Of a DNA stretch of 64,000 nucleotides, positions 29,647 to 39,005 are shown piece after piece (position 1 is the first letter of the stretch; each line of letters opens with the position of its first letter). A program made the position numbers and the translations under genes. The DNA is from an uncultured Prevotella sp. (lineage in GTDB: Bacteria; Bacteroidota; Bacteroidia; Bacteroidales; Bacteroidaceae), in contig CAMVJQ010000002.1 of assembly GCA_947167845.1 (NCBI GenBank), forward strand, positions 1 through 64,000, in the 5' to 3' direction. Under the pieces are notes generated by a model that saw only the letters and a program-made list of their open reading frames with translations, was not told the DNA's origin and made no database searches.

Positions 29647-29759
29647 CACATGGCATCACTGGAAAGTGATTCTTTTAACTTCTCTTTAGGTTCTTTTTGC
29701 TTGAAAAATCAAAATTAATTTGGTTTTTCAAGCACTTATTCGTACCTTTGCACCTCATT

Positions 29760-29879
29760 ATGGAAGAGAAAGTAACAATGTATATGGACAACAAGAACAG
29801 GGCGTTCTCGATGATTGCCGATGTAGAAGGCGATTACAGCGACCTGACGAATGCTCACAGGGGGACAGACCCCCTGTGA
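29760..29879 (+). CDS. Short ORF (MEEKVTMYMDNKNRAFSMIADVEGDYSDLTNAHRGTDPL) terminating inside a repeat hairpin
   Basis: ATG at 29760 downstream of TACCTTTGC promoter; stop supplied by CCCCCTGTGAG arm. Confidence 0.4.
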   Translation: MEEKVTMYMDNKNRAFSMIADVEGDYSDLTNAHRGTDPL

Positions 29880-29940
29880 GGTAATGAGCCCAAGGAGGGC
29901 GACCCCGAAAGCCCCGGCAAGCGGACGGCCGCCCTCCTTT
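29853..29940. repeat. Double-hairpin repeat element copy 1
   Basis: CTCACAGGGGG-acaga-CCCCCTGTGAG then AAGGAGGGCG...CGCCCTCCTT; copy 2 at 30263. Confidence 0.8.
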
Positions 29941-30120
29941 TCTCTCCCTCTCCGCCCTGCAACGCTAAAATTTCCGCAGAAACCGCGTGAATGTCGGGAA
30001 ATTGTTGTATCTTTGCACGCAAAAGCGTGCGAGTCTGCTCACACTCGGCCATCGATGCAAGCATCATGGCTCTCGCTTAATCGCAGACTTGCAGCCAAGA
30101 AAACATAAAACTATACGATT

Positions 30121-30255
30121 ATGGAAGCAAGAATGAATCGTGAACAGGCCATCAATTGGCTGAAGAACGCGCAGAAGCGCCAGCAGGAGTGGCAACAGGA
30201 AGTGAAACAGCGCTGGGCCGAAAGACTTCAGCAGACAATGGCCACAACCGTATGA
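30121..30255 (+). CDS. Small coiled-coil-like protein (MEARMNREQAINWLKNAQKRQQEWQQEVKQRWAERLQQTMATTV)
   Basis: 44-codon ORF after promoter TATCTTTGC at 30008. Confidence 0.45.
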   Translation: MEARMNREQAINWLKNAQKRQQEWQQEVKQRWAERLQQTMATTV

Positions 30256-30262
30256 AGCAGTT

Positions 30263-30350
30263 GCTCACAGGGGGTCTGTCCCCCTGTGAGGTAATGAACC
30301 CAAGGAGGGCGGCTCCGAACGCCACGGCAAGCGGATGGCCGCCCTCCCTT
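30263..30350. repeat. Double-hairpin repeat element copy 2, with loop sequence inverted relative to copy 1
   Basis: CTCACAGGGGG-tctgt-CCCCCTGTGAG then AAGGAGGGCG...GCCGCCCTCC. Confidence 0.8.
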
Positions 30351-30579
30351 TCTCTCTAAAGCCTCTCCGCCGTGAGCGGCGCTACTTGGAGGCCAGGAAC
30401 GAGCCTCTCCGCCGCGAGTGGCGCTACTTGGAGGGCGGCTCCGAAAGCCACGACGCACGGATGCCGCCCTCCTTTCTTCTCCCTCTCCGCCGCGCAACGC
30501 TAAAATTTCCGCAGAAACCGCAGGAATATCGGGAAAAAGTTGTAACTTTGCAGCCAAGAATCATTAAAAACAAAAGAAT

Positions 30580-30867
30580 ATGGCAACAACAACAGCAATC
30601 CATCCACAGCCAGGTAGGTTCATGGTTGATTTCGAAGACATCAGCATGCTTCGTGACATTAAGAAAGCCATTTCCATGGTGCGCGGTGTCACCAAGGTCA
30701 GCGTTCCGCGCAGCAAGCGTCTCACTGGCTACGAGCAGGCACGTCTCGACGTAGAGCAGGGCCGCATTTGCAGATATGACAGTCTGGACGATTTCATCAA
30801 GGAGATAGAGAGCAGCCCAGACGGTGGGCGACTGGAGAGGTTCGACTCCTCGCTTTTGCGACTATAA
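30580..30867 (+). CDS. Hypothetical protein (possible RelB-like antitoxin)
   Basis: 95 aa; VDFEDISMLRDIKKAISMVRGVTKVSVPRSKR...YDSLDDFIKEIES; own TAACTTTGC promoter. Confidence 0.5.
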   Translation: MATTTAIHPQPGRFMVDFEDISMLRDIKKAISMVRGVTKVSVPRSKRLTGYEQARLDVEQGRICRYDSLDDFIKEIESSPDGGRLERFDSSLLRL

Positions 30868-30900
30868 AAATTTTTAATTTAATCAAAATTCTCACACAGA

Positions 30901-31734
30901 TTACTCCAGTGTGGTGTTTTCCACCTCGACAGGTTCGTGGAGAAATATTTGTGCCTGCTCCTTGAACTTGTCAGGATTCTCCGTGGTGAGATAATGGGCG
31001 GTGGCTCCCTTGGAGCATTTCTGCTCTATCTGCGGGTGACGCTCCAGATAGTGCGCCAAACTATCGGCCACGTATTCGCCCTGTGGCACCACGCGGACAC
31101 CGTCGGGCAGATACTTCAGGATTTTTGGCATCAGAAGGGGATAGTGGGTGCAGCCGAGGATGAGGGTGTCAATCTGAGGGTCGAGGCGCATGATCTGGTC
31201 GATGCGCTTCTTGACGAAGTAGTCGGCACCGGGGGAGTCGGCCTCGTTGTATTCCACCAGCGGCACCCAGAAAGGACAGGCCACACCGCTGACTTCGATG
31301 TCGGGGTGCAGTTTCTGAATCTCCAGTTTGTAACTCTCACTCTTGATTGTCCCCTCCGTAGCCAGTACGCCTACGTGACGACTCTTCGTGAGGTCGCCGA
31401 TCACTTCCGCCGTCGGGCGGATGACGCCAAGGACCCGTCGGTTAGGGTCAATATTCGGAAGGTCTTTCTGCTGGATGGTGCGGAGGGCTTTGGCTGAGGC
31501 CGTGTTGCAGCCGAGGATGACGAGATGACAGCCCATCTCAAAGAGTTTAGTGACAGCCTGGCGTGTAAACTCATAGACCACATCAAACGAACGTGGCCCA
31601 TACGGCGCTCGGGCGTTGTCGCCCAGATAGAGGTAGTCGTATTGGGGAAGTTGCTGGCGGATGCCATGCAGGATGGTCAGACCGCCGTAGCCACTGTCGA
31701 AGACGCCGATGGGCCCTGGGTTATTGGAGAGCAT
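30901..31734 (-). CDS. murI: Glutamate racemase (full length)
   Basis: GPIGVFDSGYGGLTILHGI...VILGCNTASAKALRTI...LILGCTHYPLLMPKI; both catalytic Cys present; start taken at MLSNNPGPIGVFDSG. Confidence 0.95.
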   Translation of the reverse strand: MLSNNPGPIGVFDSGYGGLTILHGIRQQLPQYDYLYLGDNARAPYGPRSFDVVYEFTRQAVTKLFEMGCHLVILGCNTASAKALRTIQQKDLPNIDPNRRVLGVIRPTAEVIGDLTKSRHVGVLATEGTIKSESYKLEIQKLHPDIEVSGVACPFWVPLVEYNEADSPGADYFVKKRIDQIMRLDPQIDTLILGCTHYPLLMPKILKYLPDGVRVVPQGEYVADSLAHYLERHPQIEQKCSKGATAHYLTTENPDKFKEQAQIFLHEPVEVENTTLE

Positions 31735-32236
31735 CCTGAATGGTCTGATTGATGTCTTCACCCATGGCGGGGTCGATGTAGGGACAGGCTTCTGCGTCGG
31801 TATTGATGACGAGGGCATAGCCGCGATCTTTGGCTATGGTGGCGATGACTTCGTTGAGCCGAGCCTTGAGCGGAGCCATCATTTCCTGTTCGGTGTTAGC
31901 CAGTTGTTGCAGGCTCTCTTTCTTGAAGTCGATATTCTTCGTCATCAGCTCCTGCAGTTCTGTTTGGCGCTTTCGGAGGATGGTCTTTGGGAACTCACGC
32001 TGTCCGTCGAGGAAGTCCTCGTATTTACGATTGAACTCATCCTCCACGCGCTTCATCTCTGCCTCATACTGGCCTCGCAGGGTCTGCATCTTCTGCTGTA
32101 CCAGACGGTAGTCGGGCATCGCCTCGATGGCTTGCTTGTAACTGAGGTATCCGAAATGGATACCACTGATGCTATCCTGGGCATTGACGCTCAGGATAGC
32201 AAACAGGGATATGATGATGATAGAGAGTCGCCTCAT
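31721..32236 (-). CDS. OmpH/Skp family periplasmic chaperone (paralog 1)
   Basis: signal peptide, coiled-coil, FGYLSYKQAIEAMPDY. Confidence 0.85.
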   Translation of the reverse strand: MRRLSIIIISLFAILSVNAQDSISGIHFGYLSYKQAIEAMPDYRLVQQKMQTLRGQYEAEMKRVEDEFNRKYEDFLDGQREFPKTILRKRQTELQELMTKNIDFKKESLQQLANTEQEMMAPLKARLNEVIATIAKDRGYALVINTDAEACPYIDPAMGEDINQTIQDALQ

Positions 32237-32237
32237 A

Positions 32238-32741
32238 TTACTTCAGTCCGAGTTTGGTCTTCACCTGAGCAGTGATGTCGGTGCTGAGAGTGGTGCTGAT
32301 GTAGGGGAGAGAGCCCATCTCAACGATATAGGTGAAACTGCCAGCCTGGCCCACGGCCTTGATGGCGTCGAGCACCTTGGTCTGGATGGCCTGCATCTTC
32401 TCCTGTGAAGCCTTGGCCAGGGCCTGCTGGTTGTCCTGGTAACTCTGCTGAATCTTCTGATACATATCCTGCAGTTCCTGCTGGCGGCGCTGCTTGATAT
32501 TGTCGGGCAGGGTGGCCTGCTCCTTGTCGAAGGCTTCACCCTTCTTCTGGAGTTCGTCCTGCATGCTCTTCAGGTCGGCCTCATACTGAGCCTGAAGGGC
32601 GTCGATCTCACTCTTGGCCTTGTTGTATTCGGGCATGGCCTGGATGATTTCCTGGGTATTCACATGACCGAACTTACCCTGTGCGTTGGCGGTAGCGAAA
32701 CCGCAGATGGCGCAAATAGCGCAAATGATAAATTTCTTCAT
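32238..32741 (-). CDS. OmpH/Skp family periplasmic chaperone (paralog 2)
   Basis: FGHVNTQEIIQAMPEYNKAKSEIDALQAQYE. Confidence 0.88.
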   Translation of the reverse strand: MKKFIICAICAICGFATANAQGKFGHVNTQEIIQAMPEYNKAKSEIDALQAQYEADLKSMQDELQKKGEAFDKEQATLPDNIKQRRQQELQDMYQKIQQSYQDNQQALAKASQEKMQAIQTKVLDAIKAVGQAGSFTYIVEMGSLPYISTTLSTDITAQVKTKLGLK

Positions 32742-32809
32742 TGTTAGACTTTTATTTAATTGTTATTATTTTCGACCCCTCTAACTCCCCTTGTAGGGGG
32801 AGGACTGGG

Positions 32810-33328
32810 TTAGTTGGCGTAGCCGAGTTTACGGAGCACTTCCGACGATATGTCGATCTTTGGCGACCCGAAGATGATGCCCGTGTCGCTGGCACGGTCG
32901 AGCACAAGTTGGTAGCCGCGCATGTCGGCCACGTCCTTGACGGCATTGTAAATCTCGTCCTGTATGGGGTTCATCAGGGCGGTGCGTTTCTTGTAGAGTT
33001 CACCGTCGGGACCGAAGTACTTCTTCTTCAGGTCGGCGGCTTCCTTCTCCTTGGCGACGATGGCATCCTGCTTGGCCTTCTTCTGTTCTTGCGAGAGGAA
33101 GACAACCTCGTTCTGATAGGTCTTGTAGAGGGTCTGGGCCTCTGTCGTGATGGCTTCCACTTCAGCCTGCCATTTCTTGGATACCTGATTCAGTTGCTCG
33201 TTGGCCCGTTCGTAGGCAGGGATATTCTTCAGGATATACTCCATATCCACAAGTGCGAACTTTTGTGCTGCGGCTGATGTGTAGCCGCAGATTACACAGA
33301 TAACACAGATAATTGCTTTTCTAATCAT
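32810..33328 (-). CDS. OmpH/Skp family periplasmic chaperone (paralog 3)
   Basis: FALVDMEYILKNIPAYERANEQLNQVSKKW. Confidence 0.88.
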   Translation of the reverse strand: MIRKAIICVICVICGYTSAAAQKFALVDMEYILKNIPAYERANEQLNQVSKKWQAEVEAITTEAQTLYKTYQNEVVFLSQEQKKAKQDAIVAKEKEAADLKKKYFGPDGELYKKRTALMNPIQDEIYNAVKDVADMRGYQLVLDRASDTGIIFGSPKIDISSEVLRKLGYAN

Positions 33329-33361
33329 AATTCTCAGTTTTCAATTCTCAATTCTCAATTA

Positions 33362-36049
33362 TTAGAACTCCTGTCCGAGGATGAAGTGGAAGTTGCTGCC
33401 ACCCTTCGAACGGCTGCCTGACTGATTGGTAGTCACGTAGTCGAAGCCATAGGCCCAGTCGATACCCATCAGGCCGACCATCGGGAGGAAGATGCGCACG
33501 CCCACACCGGCCGAACGCTTCATGTCGAAGGGGTTGAACTTGCCCGGTGACGACCAGGCATTACCTGCCTCCAGGAAGCCAAGGCCATAGATGGTGGTGT
33601 TGCCAAGCATGAAGGGATAGCGCAGTTCCAGGGTGAAACGGTCATAGGCGTATGAGTTGTACGAGGAGATCTGCTTGCCCTCCATCATGTCCTCATAGGC
33701 TGACGAGTAGGACAGCGAGCCGTTTTCATAACCGCGCAGGGCGATGGTCTCCTCTGCATAGCCATAACTGTAGCCGCTCATACCGTCGCCACCCACGTAG
33801 AAGGTCTCAAACGGTGAGCGCTTGTTGTTGTTGTAGGCGCCTAGCAGTCCCATCTCCACACGCGTCATCAGCACGAAGCACTTCGAACCGCCTGTGAGGG
33901 CAGTATAGGTTCTTGACTTGAATTTCCATTTGTGGTACTCAATCCAGCGGTAAACATCCTGGAGTTCGTCCTCGTAGGTTGCCGACTGGGTGTTCTTGGC
34001 CAGTTTAGAGTAGTCTTTCTTGTCGAAGAGCGACCAGGGCGGCGTCAGTGTGACGGAGGCTGTGAACTCGGAGCCGTGGCGCGGGAAGAGCGGATTGTCC
34101 GTTGAAGTACGTGCCAGTGTCAGGCCGAGGTTGATATTGTTACAGTTTCCGTTGTGGATATAGAAGTAACTCCAGTCGCGCAGCATATAGCGGGTGTAGC
34201 CGAGGGTGGCCTGTAACTGGAAGTAGTCGTCAGGCCAGCGGAGACGCTTACCCCAGCCGATGGAGGCGCCGAACACACGCATCGTCTTGTCGTCGTCGAG
34301 CATCGACTCGTAGTTGTAGGCATAGTTATTATACGAACCGTAGCCATAACTATACAGATAATAGTTGTTGTAGAACGAGTTGTTACGATAGTAACTGGAG
34401 ATGTCGCTCTGCTTGGAGTAGAAGGCACTGACATTGAAGGAGTTCGGACGTTTGCCCCCGAACCAGTTGGTGCCGTAGTTGGCGCTCAGTGAACTATAGT
34501 AACTACCGTTGGTCTGGAAACTGAAGCCCAATTGCTCTCCGTCGCCATAGGGCAGGATGCCGCGGTGCAGTTTGTTCTTTCCGAACAGGTTGCGGATGGA
34601 GAAGTTATTGAACTTGATACCGATACGGCCGATAATACCTGTCTGACCCCATCCGAGTGAGAACTCCAACTGGTCGTTCGACTTTTGTTCCAACTGCCAG
34701 TTGATGTCCACCGTGCCGTCCTCGCCGTTAGGCTTGATGTCCGGATTCACCTTCTCTGCATCAAAGAATCCCATAGAGGCGATTTCACGGGCGGAACGCA
34801 TGATGGCGTCTTTGTTGAACAGGTCGCCTGGTTTCGTACGTAGTTCGCGGCGTACCACTTCTTCGTAGAGGCGGTCGTTACCATAGATGCGCACATGATT
34901 CAGGCGGGCCTGAGGTCCTTCAACGATACGCATTTCCAGATCGATGGAGTCGCCGGTGATGTTCACTTCTACAGGGTCGATGTTGGAGAAAACATAACCG
35001 TTGTTGTAGTAGTAGTTGCCTGCGGCGTCATCGTCTTCCTTGAGTCGCTTGCTGATCTGCTTCTGGTTGTAGACGTCACCTTTCTTCATCCCCAGTACAG
35101 CGTTCAGGTAGTCGGTAGTCACCACAGTATTGCCCACCCAGGTGATATTGCGGATATGGTACTTGTCGCCCTCTTCAATTTTCACGAGCACGTTGACGTG
35201 CTTCTCGTCATTGTTCCAGACAGAGTCTTCGAGGATAGTGGCATCGCGGAATCCCAGTTCGTTGTATTTCTCTATCAACTTCTGTTTGGCTTCCTTATAG
35301 CGCTCGTCCGTGAACTTCTTCGACTTGAAGAGGTTAGCCAACTTGCCTGCCTCGTGGATCTTTCCAAAGGCACCCTTGGTGAAGAGGGTTCCCTTGATCT
35401 TCGAGTCTGTCAGTTTCTTGTTGCCGACCAGATAGATGTTACGCACCTTCATCTTGTCCTTCTTGTCGATGTCGATGTCGAGCACCACCTGCCCTTTGTT
35501 GTTGGGATCGTCGCGCTGTACGATGTTGATTTCGGCATTCTTGTAGCCCTTCTCGTCGAAGTATTTTTTTGCCAGGATTTTGGCGCGGTCAATCATGTTA
35601 GGCGTAATCTGGTTGCCCTTGATTATACCCAACTTGGACTCCATGTCCTCACGCTCCGACTTCTTAAGCCCCAGATAGTTGATGGTGCTCACACGGGGGC
35701 GCAGGGCCAGTGAGATACGCAAGTAGATCTTAGAGCCCACAATGGAGTCGGCACTGATCTGTGCCTTGGAGAAGAGGCCGTGGCGCCAATAGCGCTTCAC
35801 GGCTTCTGTAATCTGGTTGCCTGGCACTTCAATTTCTTGGCCGACGGTCAGGCCTGACAGACCAGTCAGCACATAGTCCTCATAGCCCTCGACACCCTCC
35901 ACAGCGATGCCGCCGATGGTGCATGTACGTGGCGTGCCCGCGTATGAGATGTCGGGATTGACAATCTTGTCCTGGGCGGAGGCAGTGAATAGTGAACAGT
36001 GAATAGTGAATAGTACAGCCAGTACTTTCACCATCCACGTCGCTTTCAT
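33362..36049 (-). CDS. bamA: Outer membrane protein assembly factor BamA
   Basis: POTRA repeats, C-terminal surface-antigen barrel ending ...NFHFILGQEF; next to ompH genes and uppS. Confidence 0.94.
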   Translation of the reverse strand: MKATWMVKVLAVLFTIHCSLFTASAQDKIVNPDISYAGTPRTCTIGGIAVEGVEGYEDYVLTGLSGLTVGQEIEVPGNQITEAVKRYWRHGLFSKAQISADSIVGSKIYLRISLALRPRVSTINYLGLKKSEREDMESKLGIIKGNQITPNMIDRAKILAKKYFDEKGYKNAEINIVQRDDPNNKGQVVLDIDIDKKDKMKVRNIYLVGNKKLTDSKIKGTLFTKGAFGKIHEAGKLANLFKSKKFTDERYKEAKQKLIEKYNELGFRDATILEDSVWNNDEKHVNVLVKIEEGDKYHIRNITWVGNTVVTTDYLNAVLGMKKGDVYNQKQISKRLKEDDDAAGNYYYNNGYVFSNIDPVEVNITGDSIDLEMRIVEGPQARLNHVRIYGNDRLYEEVVRRELRTKPGDLFNKDAIMRSAREIASMGFFDAEKVNPDIKPNGEDGTVDINWQLEQKSNDQLEFSLGWGQTGIIGRIGIKFNNFSIRNLFGKNKLHRGILPYGDGEQLGFSFQTNGSYYSSLSANYGTNWFGGKRPNSFNVSAFYSKQSDISSYYRNNSFYNNYYLYSYGYGSYNNYAYNYESMLDDDKTMRVFGASIGWGKRLRWPDDYFQLQATLGYTRYMLRDWSYFYIHNGNCNNINLGLTLARTSTDNPLFPRHGSEFTASVTLTPPWSLFDKKDYSKLAKNTQSATYEDELQDVYRWIEYHKWKFKSRTYTALTGGSKCFVLMTRVEMGLLGAYNNNKRSPFETFYVGGDGMSGYSYGYAEETIALRGYENGSLSYSSAYEDMMEGKQISSYNSYAYDRFTLELRYPFMLGNTTIYGLGFLEAGNAWSSPGKFNPFDMKRSAGVGVRIFLPMVGLMGIDWAYGFDYVTTNQSGSRSKGGSNFHFILGQEF

Positions 36050-36090
36050 GTCTCTATACCTTATTATATTATATAGCATTTTCTTGGATA

Positions 36091-36894
36091 CTATTTACTA
36101 TCACTTTTCACTTCTTCTGCCTCCACTTGTGCTTCTGTCTTTCCGAAACGGCGCTGGCGACCTTGGTAGTCGGCAATAGCCTTGTGCAGTTCAGCCTCGT
36201 CGAAGTCGGGCCAGTAGGTGTCACAGAAGTATAGTTCGCTGTAGGCAATTTGCCAGAGTAGATAATTGGATATGCGCAGTTCGCCACCTGTACGGATCAA
36301 CAGGTCCGGGTCGGGCATGAAGTTGGTCTCCAGATGCTCACAGATGGTCTCTTCTGTAATGTCCTGTGGGAAGATGCCACCAGTCTTTATGGTTTCCAGC
36401 CACTTCGAAGGGGTGGGGAGGTCAGTCTGGTCACGCACTTCTGCCACGATCTTCTTGACGGCCTCTGTAATTTCCCAACGACTGGAGTAACTCAGGGCGA
36501 TGACGGCTGTCATGCGGTCATTCTTGGCCGTATGCTCTTCAAGTTCCTCGATTTTCTCCAGCACCACGTCAGGCAGACGTTTCCTGTCGCCAATCATGCG
36601 GAAGCGTACGTTGTTCTTCATGAAGATCTCTTCCTCCAGCGAAGTGAGGATAAGCCCCATCAGGGCAGAGACTTCTTCGGCAGGACGGTTCCAGTTCTCA
36701 GTGGAGAAGGTGTAGAGAGTCAGGTATTTGACTCCCAGCCGTGTGCACTCTGAAGTGATCTTATGAACGGTATCGACACCAGCCTGATGGCCGAAACTGC
36801 GTTCCTTTCCGCGTTCGTTGGCCCAGCGCCCGTTGCCGTCCATGATGATGGCAATGTGCTGCGGAATGCGATTCATGTCCAGTTGCTCTGTCAT
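36091..36894 (-). CDS. uppS: Isoprenyl transferase (undecaprenyl diphosphate synthase)
   Basis: [27 protein letters not shown]...[26 protein letters not shown]. Confidence 0.96.
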   Translation of the reverse strand: MTEQLDMNRIPQHIAIIMDGNGRWANERGKERSFGHQAGVDTVHKITSECTRLGVKYLTLYTFSTENWNRPAEEVSALMGLILTSLEEEIFMKNNVRFRMIGDRKRLPDVVLEKIEELEEHTAKNDRMTAVIALSYSSRWEITEAVKKIVAEVRDQTDLPTPSKWLETIKTGGIFPQDITEETICEHLETNFMPDPDLLIRTGGELRISNYLLWQIAYSELYFCDTYWPDFDEAELHKAIADYQGRQRRFGKTEAQVEAEEVKSDSK

Positions 36895-36897
36895 ATC

Positions 36898-37608
36898 TTA
36901 ATATCTGTCGTTGTTACACGTTTTACATTTGGCCCACAGGTCATAGGTGACTGCCAGTTGCAGTATGCTATAGCCGTCGGTGTTCTTGAAGATGCCGCTG
37001 CTCTGGATGCCGTAGGGGTCTTTGACCCCGTCGAGTTTGTCGTTCAGCGTGAAGTGCATCACCCACTCGGCTGTCAGGTTCAGACGGTCGCCTGCTTTGT
37101 ACTTCAGTCCCACTCCCACTGGGATGTTAATGGCCATACCGCCTTCAGGCTTGCCGTGGTGGGTGGCTCCCAGTCCCAGGATGATGCATGGCGTCAGGCG
37201 CTTGGCTCCTCTGTATTCCCGTCCTGTGCCGAAGGCCCAGAAGTTATACTCGATGCGGGCACTTGCGTCGATGAGTGTCTTGTCGAAGGCATACGGCTCT
37301 TCCTGTGGGTACCACGTCTTGACCTTGTCCGACGAGCCCTTGAGTTTGCCGAAGCCAACAGTCAGGCCCATCGACAGTCTCGGATTCATCCGATATTTGG
37401 CTATCAGTGCGCCCCAGGGCTGCATCCCTTTCAGGATATTGCCGTTGTAGTCTCCCACGTAGGCCACTGTCCCGAGTCCTGCTCCTATTTCCAGCCGGTA
37501 TTCCGGCTCTTCCTGTGCGTTGGCTGACAGCGAGAAGCGGGTGAAAGCAAAGAGCAGCAGTGAGATGACTGCCCTCCAGCGCCTTCTTTCTGTAGTCACG
37601 TCTCGCAT
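36898..37608 (-). CDS. DUF6089-like / outer-membrane beta-barrel protein
   Basis: 236 aa, signal peptide, barrel-like; downstream of uppS. Confidence 0.65.
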   Translation of the reverse strand: MRDVTTERRRWRAVISLLLFAFTRFSLSANAQEEPEYRLEIGAGLGTVAYVGDYNGNILKGMQPWGALIAKYRMNPRLSMGLTVGFGKLKGSSDKVKTWYPQEEPYAFDKTLIDASARIEYNFWAFGTGREYRGAKRLTPCIILGLGATHHGKPEGGMAINIPVGVGLKYKAGDRLNLTAEWVMHFTLNDKLDGVKDPYGIQSSGIFKNTDGYSILQLAVTYDLWAKCKTCNNDRY

Positions 37609-37614
37609 CGGTCG

Positions 37615-38709
37615 CTATTTCTTGATGAACTTGCCGCGCCAGGTCTCATTGCTGTCCAGATAGTACAGCCACACATAGCCTTCGTCGTCGCCTTTGGCAA
37701 CCAGCCTTTGCCCGGCTTGTAGTTCTGTCGGCAGACTGTATTTGCTGTTCTTGTGCCAGGAGATGCCCTGGTCTCGGCTTTCGTATATACTGCCATCACT
37801 CTGAATGGCGAGAATTGCATCATTATGGTAGACAAGGCTGGTCATCTCTGCCGTCGGCAGGTAACCGGGATAATTCAGTTCGACAAGTTCGGAATTCATA
37901 TTCATGAGGCACACCCATGCACCGTTGTCGCCGTTATCGTCGGTGATTTTACGCCATACGGTATACATCTCGTCATAGAACTCGTCTTCCATCATGCCGA
38001 TGAGCAGGTGATATGTGCCGCCGGGAACGGTGCTGATCGGGAAACTGACGTATTGGAAACTGGAGACTGGCATTAGTGAGACATCTTCTGTAAGCGCTAT
38101 TTCCTCATCGCTCCAAGTCTGGCCATCGTCGATGGTCAGTTTGAATGTCCTGTCTTCCAGTTCCTTGACTGCTACACTTTTGATGTCAGGCGTCGTGTTT
38201 GGCATCTTCTCCCATTTGAATCTGTTGTAGTCGCCTTTCTTGACGTTCACTTCCACGGTATAGGCGCGGTATTTCTGTAGTGTATTGTTGTAGGCACGGA
38301 ATTCCCTCGGCGATGTGAAGTCGATGGAGTCAGTGCTGCTGTATGTTTTCAGTGAGTCGTTGTCTATGTTCTTGATGACGATATTCCCTGTATAGGTGCT
38401 CTTGGTCACTGACACCAGCACGTGCTTCAGGTCGCAGTCTTCAGGCAGCGAGTCGGTATTGTAAATCTTTCGCTGGTAGTGGTCGATGGAGAATGGATAA
38501 CTTTTCACTGTCAGAGTGCTCTTGACGATGGTGTCGTTGCCATTTTTGTTAGTCGTTGGAGTATAGCGGTTGACGGCCGTGAGTGAGAAGCCCGTGATAG
38601 CGGTCTCGTTGTAATTGGCGACAGTTGTCGTGTCAGAGTCCTTAAGACACGAGACGAGGCCCAGCAGGATCACCATCAGGAGACAGAGCGTATTGATATA
38701 TCTTTTCAT
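37615..38709 (-). CDS. DUF6242-like lipoprotein
   Basis: LVSC lipobox; about 364 aa. Confidence 0.6.
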   Translation of the reverse strand: MKRYINTLCLLMVILLGLVSCLKDSDTTTVANYNETAITGFSLTAVNRYTPTTNKNGNDTIVKSTLTVKSYPFSIDHYQRKIYNTDSLPEDCDLKHVLVSVTKSTYTGNIVIKNIDNDSLKTYSSTDSIDFTSPREFRAYNNTLQKYRAYTVEVNVKKGDYNRFKWEKMPNTTPDIKSVAVKELEDRTFKLTIDDGQTWSDEEIALTEDVSLMPVSSFQYVSFPISTVPGGTYHLLIGMMEDEFYDEMYTVWRKITDDNGDNGAWVCLMNMNSELVELNYPGYLPTAEMTSLVYHNDAILAIQSDGSIYESRDQGISWHKNSKYSLPTELQAGQRLVAKGDDEGYVWLYYLDSNETWRGKFIKK

Positions 38710-38909
38710 CGATTTCTGAATTACCAAATTATTGTCAATGCAACCGACTTATGCCAATTGCGGCTGCAAATTTACGCACAATTCCTCAAAAATAAGTCAT
38801 TTTCACCTTATAATTAAAGAAAATATGTTATAATTTGACCGATTTTAAGTTAGTTTAGTGTTTTAAAACCAAAAAGAGCGTGGTATGAATCACTCACCCC
38901 ACGCTCCTT

Positions 38910-39005
38910 TCAACGGACGTTGGTATGTATGAGTGTAAAAATACTCAATGCCATTGCCACAGCAACTGTTACCAGCATCATCGTTGTTTGAAAATCTAAT
39001 AACAT
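38910..39005 (-). CDS. Putative 31-aa single-TM peptide MLLDFQTTMMLVTVAVAMALSIFTLIHTNVR
   Basis: ORF followed by hairpin AGCGTGG...CCACGCT. Confidence 0.45.
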   Translation of the reverse strand: MLLDFQTTMMLVTVAVAMALSIFTLIHTNVR

